Assembly: GCF_050947875.1 (NCBI RefSeq)
Contig: NC_134568.1
Coordinates: forward strand, 255,571,778-255,635,777
Direction of reading: 5' to 3'
Length of the DNA stretch: 64,000 bases
From: Dermacentor variabilis
Lineage: Eukaryota > Arthropoda > Arachnida > Ixodida > Ixodidae
In this document: piece by piece, positions 56,740 to 64,000 of the stretch
Numbering within the stretch: position 1 is the first letter of the stretch
How the letters are laid out: each line of letters starts with the position of its first letter
Position numbers and translations under genes: made by a program
The notes under the pieces: model-generated
The model's input: only the letters and a program-made list of their open reading frames with translations
The model's database searches: none
What the model was told of the DNA's origin: nothing

Positions 56740-58441
56740 AGTCCAATCTCCAAGTACAAACGTATATTCTTCGAAAAATGAAATTATTAAATCTATAAAG
56801 GTTCTTGGTGTTTACTTTTCTGAGACGTTAATATGGGAAGACCACGTAAATTATACTCCTGTCAAGCGGGCAAGTTGGGTGCACTTACAGGGAGTGCACT
56901 TCGGGGCCTTGAGTGACACTTTAGCCCAGGCGGTGCTAAACGGGATAGCAGGGCGCACTCGCACTAAAAAAGATGGCGACATACTAAAATCATGTTTTTT
57001 GAAGATGTAGAATAAAATAAAGAAAACCTTCTCGAAAGTGATTGCTGTAGTTGTACTATAAATAAAAACAATCTTAATTTATATTTAGTCAAGAAAAAAA
57101 CGAAAACATTCTTATCATAACAGTGTTGCAACTCAAGGCCGGCCACAACGAATGCCTATAGCCAATCCAGAACAAGATGGTGGTGTGCGACGAGGAGGTA
57201 TTTGATCCTGCTAGAACAAAATATCAGCGAGTTCTGTTTATTTTGTTAAAAGCTGTTCAACAGCTAGAATGAACTTCTGTGTCCTTTTTCTATGCATTAC
57301 ATTTTGTATCGTTGAAACCTCTGGCGGCGAGGCTACGCACTCGACCAGCAAAGTGCGTTCCGTGAACGCACTCCGACCGGAGTGCACGCTTCTGCGAGTG
57401 ACACTCCGCTTGGGACGTTTAGATTTAAGAAAGTGCACTTAGTGCACTCTCCGTAAGTGCACTAAACTTGCCCGCTTGACAGGGGTAGTAAATATTGCAA
57501 AAATTAGGCCATATTACAGGCATATTAAACAGAAATCGCTATTTGCTACCACAATCCGTGAAATTCTTAACGTACAAATCGCTCTTTCTTTCCTATTTAA
57601 ATTACTGTAACTGAGTATGGGGCACAACCACACGAGAGAAATGTTATGAGGCTCATAAAAGCTCAAAAAAGAATTTTGCGGGTTATTGCAAGCCTCGGCT
57701 ATTGTGAGCCTGCGTCGCAGTTGTTCAAGAGATACAAAATGTTAAAGCTTAGCCATCTATACCGGCATAGGCTAGCGCGAGCGTATTCTTTAGGTGTTAA
57801 GCAAAGGAATTTCTTGTTTACGAAGATTGCGTACTGCCTCCCATGACACTCGGAGGACCAAACTTTGGAAAGTTCCGACTGCCGTCCCACGTATGGCTTA
57901 ACTGAACTACTGAACTGAACGTATCACTGAACAATGATTTGCCCTGCTTATTAAATGAATTTTACATATTGGGCAGAGACATTTCGCCAGTTAACCAATC
58001 TGATTTGGCTGCACTATTCATTATATAAATTAATTACTTCTGTTTATACAAATGGTTCTTGCGTGCTTTTGTCCAAGTACTTCAATGCGACATACTGTTT
58101 TTTGTTATTACCATTGCTTTTTTGTTGACAAATTTTACAGCATACCTTATAGATTTCACGCATTTCTCGATGTACGCCTGCCAGCGGTGTTTTCTGTATG
58201 TGCTGACGAGCTGCACCAAATTTATGCCTTTACTGTCCTTTCTTTTCACTATACTAGTTTTCTTAATTGCGTGTTTTTCTGACCTGTCGCTGCCATGTGT
58301 CGTCAAGGAGTTGAGAGTTTTTTCAAGCCGTCCCTTTACGGCTTCTTTTTCTCACCCTGACCCATGTTCAATGGGAAATAAATATTCATTCATTCATTCA
58401 TTCATTCATTCATTCATTTCATTCATTCATTCATTCATTCA
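56740..58441 (+). mobile_element. LINE 3' part with (ATTC) tail, split by a DNA element
   Basis: RT C-terminal part: IKVLGVYFSETLIWEDHVNY before the insertion (56780-56855) and IKAQKRILRVIASL with LFKRYKMLKLSHLY after it (57650-57770). Then a long 3' UTR with GGGAAATAAATATTC and an ATTC-repeat tail (58383-58441). 5'-truncated. Confidence 0.75.
56858..57484. mobile_element. Inverted-repeat DNA element (627 bp)
   Basis: Ends CTGTCAAGCGGGCAAGTT in inverted orientation, with the similarity continuing for about 45 bp (GTGCACTTAC, GAGTGCACTT). No transposase. It splits the LINE at 56740-58441. No clear target duplication. Confidence 0.75.
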
Positions 58442-58570
58442 TGGCGTCTCATCTCTGATGGAAGAGAAGGGACGATGACGACGGCTGAAGAAAACTTTCC
58501 AAAGCAAGTAAGTTGGTTACGCCAGCTTGGAGCAATCTATGCTACGAGTAGGAAGAGAAAAACTTTAGTT

Positions 58571-58690
58571 TATGTATGTATGTATGTACGTATGTACGTA
58601 TGTATGTATGTATGTATGTATGTATGTATGTATGTATGTATGTATGTATGTATGTATGTATGTATGTATGTATGTATGTATGTATGTATT
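58571..58690 (+). repeat. (GTAT)n microsatellite
   Basis: About 30 units with two GTAC variants near the start. Confidence 0.97.
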
Positions 58691-59035
58691 CGCTCGAAGA
58701 TAGGTCGAAGTTGACTGAGATGGGCCGTCAGAGTTGACTTCACTAATGAAATGCATGAAACGATGTCTTTCTGCATTTGTATTTTTCCAGACTGTTCTGC
58801 GTATAGCTACATGTAGCGTATCTAGTTTATTGTACTTTGTATACACATGTTCTATGAAAAAATGCTGTGTCAACGCTTACATTGTAAAAATATGCCCACC
58901 TGCTATGGTCTCTATAAAGAGCCTGGCAGTATTGAAAATAAATAAAATAAATAAACCGAATACAGCCAGGTCGACCCATATCTTTTTAGAAAACGAAAAG
59001 CGTTGAGCATGACACACTATTATTTACTGTAAGCT

Positions 59036-59204
59036 GAAAAACTCCCGATACAGCTTTCTGCTGCTTAATACGTGCTACATAAAAGTGTTTTTCCGAGCGT
59101 GAAAGAAGCCGGCAAACGCACGCGAAATCGCCGCGTGACTGGCCGCTCGCGGAAGTTTATGTGCACACGTATTGGGCAACAGAAACCTGTATCGGGAGTT
59201 TTTC
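59036..59204. repeat. Imperfect hairpin, 48-bp arms
   Basis: GAAAAACTCCCGATACAG occurs at 59036-59053 and inverted at 59187-59204; pairing continues through ATACGTG and CATAAA, then again through TTCCGAGCG / CGCTCGCGGAA. Part of a longer repeat that ends at about 59423 with GGCTAAAGTTAGCTGGGACA, an end that looks like a transposon terminus. Confidence 0.7.
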
Positions 59205-59689
59205 ATGTTGCCCTACAATTTTCTCATGACACCTTTAATCTAATTATAATATTTGAGAAGTTGATTAATTAAGATTAATTATCCAATTAGGCGAAATGAA
59301 ATAAAATAACTTGACTACCTCCAAGCGATGGCAAACAACGTTACCTTGGTTCTGCCCAGCTACGTGGCAGTAGCATATTTTTACACCCTGGCTAAAGTTA
59401 GCTGGGACACCCTGTATACTATATACTACCCCTATAGAGATGTGCGGCTGCCGGCTCTGTTCTCTGCGGAATTACACAGTGAAGACCTAACGGTACCTAA
59501 GTATCCCCAGTGCAACAAATATGCGCCTTCTCTATAGCGCATAATTCCTCAATTAAAGCAAATCTTTCTATGCCTTCCTTTCCGAGGTTTGGCCCGTCTG
59601 CGCGGCCGTCTTCTTGCCGAGAAAGGTGGGCCGGTCCTGAAGATAGTGAAGTAGCAAACAAGGCTGATCTCGGAGATGGTGTGATGAAA

Positions 59690-59832
59690 AGTGTCCCCCT
59701 AGTGGACATGTCCATTACGTCTGTTGCTGAAGTTCTGATTGACTGGGCTGGGGTACGCGTCAGGAGAGAGACGCCCCAGTCAATCAGCACCTCAGCAGCA
59801 GACGAAATGGACAGGTCCACTAGGTGGACACT
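59690..59832. repeat. Imperfect hairpin, 59-bp arms
   Basis: Left arm 59690-59748 and right arm 59774-59832 are about 88 percent complementary, sharing CTAGTGGAC, CTGATTGACTGGG and GTCCATT, with a 25-nt loop. Overlapping ORFs on both strands are a consequence of this symmetry. Confidence 0.8.
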
Positions 59833-61080
59833 TACAGACTAGCCCCCTGGATAATTTTTTTTAACCTATCACATATCCCCTTGCTGCATAACAGTGTACG
59901 CGGCACACGCCAATGGGGCAGCAAGTGGAGTTGGGGCAGTTCTTTCTTTACCTGCGTCACCATCCTCGTCGTCATCACCATCGTCGCAGTCACTACTTGC
60001 TCATTCCCGGTTACTAACAAATCGTCAAAGTACTTGCAAGAAGGTAGTTGCTTCATAAGCTGAAGGATAAGCAGTGCCACTGTGGTATATGAATTTCAGT
60101 TATGCGTGCCGCAGATTTTCAGTTTAGCAATATCTATCAACAATGATGACTGAACCTGTCGCAGTGTGGAGCAGCTGAACCGTCCGCCAGGCACCGGTGA
60201 CTGTGGTGGCACCTAGCCGTGTTCTCCCGCCTCTACGTAAGAGGAAACCATGCCTCAAATACTGCACCTTCCCCTTCGACGCCGTTGAATGGCTGTCACT
60301 CGATAGCTGTTGTGACAACCAACCGATGGGGCGCCTGTCCGAGATTTTGCCTCCAGTGGTACAGTCTATCAAAAAGCTCCCACCGATTCAAAACGGCCTT
60401 TTCTGAAAATTATCAGTTCCATCGTAAAAGTACATCACGTATCAGGCAAACTGCGCATTTCAACGCCTGCATCTGTTCCGCTATTTATTTATTTATGCTT
60501 TATCCACAGCACAAAAATATGCATTACAGTTACATTACATCGAACGATCCTGAAGTGCTACAAGCCGTAAAGTGTTTCATACGAAAACTTTGGTAAAAAA
60601 TGAGAGCAGTAGCAAAGTGAGGAACAAATTAAGAACGATTAAAATTGACGCGTTTATTTTGTGCGGTCAATGGCGCTGCCCCAGCTTCATCCTCGTTGTT
60701 CCTTTCACTCATATAGTAGAGTCCGAGAACCGGGCGAAAGCTGGCAGAAGAGAGAGAGATAATCTCCCGACGAAAAATGCAAATCCTCTCGGCCATTTCT
60801 TCAATCGCAGTTTGACATCCTTGGCCATGGTATGCATCCTCCATAACATCCGTGCTCCATATGCAAACAGCCCCGACGTGTTCGCTGGTGCAAAGCTTCG
60901 GCGCTCGCCTCGCGGGGGTACGGCGGCGGGAGCAAGCGCAACAGCTAGGTACCATCTGGGGTCAGCCAGGGAGTTTCGGGCGTCTCCTTGGGGACAGCCT
61001 GGGGTCGTGGACACGCTGCTGCGTGGCGCGGGCGTTCGCGCCGCGTTGAACGCGGCCTTGAAACCACCGTATTCTCCAGA
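59833..61080. other. Unassigned non-coding
   Basis: No gene recognised. Short ORFs at 60197-60596 and 60572-61084 have no domains that I can name. Confidence 0.4.
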
Positions 61081-61156
61081 TTGACGTCAAGGGTTCCGTC
61101 TACAAACGCGATTTCCTGATGGAGACAAAAGTGCGCATTGGCCTCCCATGCGAAGG
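61081..61156 (+). other. Possible isolated exon
   Basis: Bounded by GTATTCTCCAG and GTAAGT; reads IDVKGSVYKRDFLMETKVRI then GLPCE. No protein family recognised and no neighbouring exon found. Confidence 0.2.
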
Positions 61157-61517
61157 TAAGTCGAGCTATTCCCTTCCGCTCTTTTCCTTCCACCGACAGT
61201 GTGCGCGGATATGCCGGTGCCGTACACAACACACACGCCTCTTGAGCACTGCGCAGGTGTCGACTGCTGTAAAAGGCTCCGGAGAAATTGGAAGCTAAAA
61301 AAATATTCGCTATGGAACAGCGCGAAACACAAAAAAGAGGGGGGAGGGAAATATATTCAGGTTAATGTTCGAACCAAGCAGTCAAGCTCGCATGTCTGGC
61401 GTGCGAGCTTTTTCATGTTCAAGAATCTTTCCGGGAGTGGGATTATCAAGGATTATCCAACAGGGGTGTATCGTATACATTTTAAACGAGAAGGAGTGTG
61501 TGTGTGTGGGGGGGGGG

Positions 61518-61745
61518 GCGCCGCGGTAGCTTAGTGGCTATGGCGTTGCGATGCTGAGCTCGAGGTTGCGGGCTCGATCCTGGCCGGGGCGGTCGCATTT
61601 CGATGGAAGAAATGCAAGAACGCGCGCGTACTTTGTTAGACTTAGGTCCCCAGGCGGTCGTAATTAATCCGGAGTCCCCCAAGTTCGCCGTGCCTCATAA
61701 TCAAATGTTGGTTTTGGCACGTAAAACCACATAATTTAATGAAAT
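61518..61745 (+). mobile_element. tRNA-derived SINE (Ruka-type), copy 4
   Basis: Box A-like GGTAGCTTAGTGGCTATGG and box B-like GGGCTCGATCC are well preserved. The body is partly deleted relative to the other copies (GGTCCCCAGGCGGTCG in place of the AAAGAACCCC segment) but ends with TGCCTCATAATCA and GGCACGTAAAACC. It follows a G run, with no clear target duplication. Confidence 0.85.
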
Positions 61746-62585
61746 TTAGGAAAAGGGGATTAGATTTAAAGTGGAATTGGTGATCGTAGGTGTTCTTCGA
61801 CAACTGTAATCGATGCATGAAATGTTATATAAATATAGCAGGATCATATTTAATTCACTAAATTATATTTTTCCAATGTGCGCTTTAAGCAATTTAAGGC
61901 GCGGTTTTTGCATTGACTACTTTCATCCTTTCCGTCGTTCTGTACGTGTGTGCTAACATTCTTGCAGAACAAATTTATGGTTTGATAATTAATAAAAAAA
62001 GTATTGTACGACTGCATTCCGGAATGTTTGAGCACGAAATCATTGACATCACTAGCAAGCTTATTTCCTTTAGTATGCATATAGTTAAAGATCACCAGGG
62101 TCATTTGAATGGGTGTGGCAGATTAAGTGTGAGTGTTCAGCTGCCACCATTGCAATTTCCCTGAATATTTCAGCAATTTTTTTTTTCGCCGAAGTCAGAT
62201 GATGATGTGTGGTGTTTTATGGCGCAAGGGCCATGTTTCGCCAAAGAGCGCCAGCCAAAGTCAGAAGCGCAGGCGGGAAGATATGGTGATTATATTTCTC
62301 TATGGCCTTTCCCCTTCTACTGGGTTGGAGAGACGTTAGGGGTGGCGGGGGCAGTGTACAGATCACTGATTCAAGGAGCTATTCCACGATCGACATTCCC
62401 AGAGGGCATTTTTAGTTCGCGGAACATCCGAAACTGCATTTTCCATCAAACATTTGGGTCATCCAAGGACATCCGTTTACCACGCGTGACATGTTCTAAC
62501 GGCGTCCACTGTCCCATCCATAGCAAGACCTGCGAACATAGCAAGGCAATCCTATGGTACATTCAGGGTGGACCATCATACGTTT

Positions 62586-62590
<5 letters not shown>
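61746..62590. other. Unassigned, possible further repeat near 62200
   Basis: GATGTGTGGTGTTTTATGGC followed by GCAAGGGCCATGTTTCG and AAAGAGCGCC resembles a common tick repeat, but I cannot fix its ends. Confidence 0.35.
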
Positions 62591-62625
<35 letters not shown>

Positions 62626-63548
62626 TAAACTTTTATTTTTTGAAACGGTAATCCGAGTAAAGACCCGGTTCACCCTAGGTGGGAGTATTCCTTATTCCAA
62701 GAACCCTCTGGCTTGGGATGCCTCCTTGTACCGGGCGACGAGACTGCGTAGGTCGTCCAGGTCATCAGAGGAAAGCTTGGCCTCCCACGTTTCAGTTGTG
62801 GTATATATCTGCGGTGAGTTCGGGCGCTCTTCTTGTGCTTCTATGGGGCGGCCTTCTTTGGAGCCGTCTTGTGGAACTTGTGAGGTCCATGAGGTCTGCG
62901 GATGTGTCACGCAGTGGGCAATCCTGGTCCATGTGTTGCAGGGTGTCTGGGACGTCGCAATGGGTGCATGTGTACGAGTATTACGTAGGATATAGTCTGT
63001 GAACGATTATTCCGTGTACGTAGGTGTTTGTCTGTAGTCGGCTAAGGATGACTTCTTCCTCTTTGCTCAGATCCTTGTGTGGTGAAGGGCACGTTCTTCT
63101 GCTGAGTCGGTGGTGTTGCAGAAGCTCGGAGTACTTTAGGGCGATATCATCAATGTTGGTGGCCGGCCTGGTGTGGGATAGCAGGAAAGCCCGGTTGGTA
63201 TGCTCGCGGGCAGCGGCGTATGCAGTCTCATTTCCTGTCATACCCTGATGGCCTGGAACCCAGTTGACGTGGGTGTCGGCGAGCGGGGCGCGTGCGATGG
63301 GATTTTAAGTATTTTGCGTGCGGTTTCTGATATGCGTCCTGTTTGATAGTTGCGAGCTGCTGCTTGGGAGTCTGTTAATATTACTGCTACTTCAAGGCAA
63401 GTTGTTATTACCATCAGAGCAATTGCTGCTTCCTCTGCAGTCTCGGCAGCTCTTGCTCGGAAGGTGACAGCTGCGAGTTCTTTGCCTTGGTGATCTGTGA
63501 CGCTTAGGGCAAAGGCGTTCCGTTTAGTGTACCGGGCAGCATCAGCGC
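62591..63548 (-). mobile_element. 5'-truncated LINE with RNase H (I-type)
   Basis: 11-bp target duplication ACGTTTCTCAG (62580-62590, 63549-63559). Minus strand: RNase H fragment with ILTDSQAA near 63360, then KYSELLQHHRLSRRTCPSPH, a Cys/His segment (CTHCDVPDTLQHMDQDCP near 62900) and LSSDDLDDLRSLVARYKEA; the 3' tail is a CT/GA microsatellite (62591-62623). Contains in-frame stops. Confidence 0.8.
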
Positions 63549-63559
63549 ACGTTTCTCAG

Positions 63560-64000
63560 GGAAAAAAATTAATAGTCAAGTAGAACAAAACTGACGCTAG
63601 TTTATTTGGTGGCGTTTAATAGACCCAGTTTGATTGTAATCATATATACACTTGCTAAATCAACGAACAGTTTTGTCGATATTGCTATACCGACACACAG
63701 CAATACTATGTTTGCCGCTGTCTGATAGGGGCAACGTCTAGAATGTGACGTCATTGCTGCGGGCACAGATACATCGATGCGCTATATCATGCGCTTTACA
63801 CACGCAAGTGCAGTCGGCAACTCCCATTATTTAAGACCCTCCGCCACGCACAGGTGGCATAATCGAAGTTTCTTTTTCTCTTTTGAATTAGGCAAACTAC
63901 GGCGTACCAGAGCTGGATACGCGATACCTCTAACTTATGATTTGAACAAATCAGAAGCATATTTATTTATTTATCACTATTGGCGGCGAGGAGTTACGGA
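63560..64000. other. Unassigned non-coding
   Basis: No gene, repeat or RNA recognised. Confidence 0.4.

Noticed and set aside
55653..58690. CRISPR-like arrays
   Set aside because: The regular repeats are tetranucleotide microsatellites without spacers.
58475..58873. YVCM / YIHT repeat ORFs
   Set aside because: Translation of the GTAT tetranucleotide repeat.
59497..59842. Overlapping ORFs on both strands with similar ends
   Set aside because: The similarity comes from the 59-bp inverted arms, not from a gene pair.

Overview
The window looks like nuclear DNA of a hard (ixodid) tick. The evidence is an 8-exon gene with GT-AG introns, four copies of a tRNA-derived SINE that matches the Ruka-type family known from ixodid ticks, a Penelope-like element, several LINE families and two Ty3/gypsy-like elements. 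The species cannot be fixed from sequence alone.

The only host gene I can reconstruct is an inositol monophosphatase (IMPA1/SuhB family). It lies on the minus strand from 23084 (ATG) to 9151 (stop). All eight exons join in phase to 828 nt, giving 275 residues with every metal-binding motif in place. Its introns are crowded with transposons. Intron 2 holds a Penelope-like remnant (21863-22732). Intron 5 holds a LINE tail (15540-15842) and a TTAA-flanked inverted-repeat element (17134-18083). Intron 6 holds two pogo/Tigger-like elements (9795-11230, about 12614-13961) and a SINE (14120-14358). A likely polyadenylation signal lies at 8531-8536. The DNA just upstream of the start codon belongs to a dispersed GC-rich repeat.

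Positions 1-8500 are AT-rich non-coding DNA in which I recognise no gene. They hold a small inverted-repeat element (131-405), a copy of a repeat shared with the pogo-like element (700-1262) and a 734-bp foldback element with TTAA ends (5808-6541).

From 24.3 to 47 kb is a nest of retrotransposons: a decayed RNase H-bearing LINE on + (24290-27430) split by a solo LTR (25659-26350), a LINE with a CCHC ORF1 on - (27800-32590), and a third LINE on - (33676-37096 and 43925-44945) whose ORF1 is an SGNH-esterase-like protein. This last LINE is split by the most striking object in the window: a structurally complete LTR retrotransposon (37097-43924). It has two 782-bp LTRs differing at about two positions, a 4-bp GTAG target duplication and one uninterrupted 1473-codon gag-pol frame. 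Its domain order is gag, zinc knuckle, protease, INTEGRASE, reverse transcriptase, RNase H. That is the copia-like order known in Ty3/gypsy-type elements of the Gmr1 group, and its capsid carries a SCAN-like segment.

From 47.1 to 52.5 kb is a second, decayed Ty3/gypsy element on the minus strand with the usual order (gag-PR-RT-RH-IN), a microsatellite expanded inside its protease region and a SINE inside gag with a perfect 12-bp target duplication. The remainder (52.5-64 kb) is intergenic: long microsatellites, a LINE 3' end split by a 627-bp inverted-repeat element (56740-58441), two hairpins (59036-59204, 59690-59832), a SINE (61518-61745) and a 5'-truncated LINE with an 11-bp target duplication (62591-63548).
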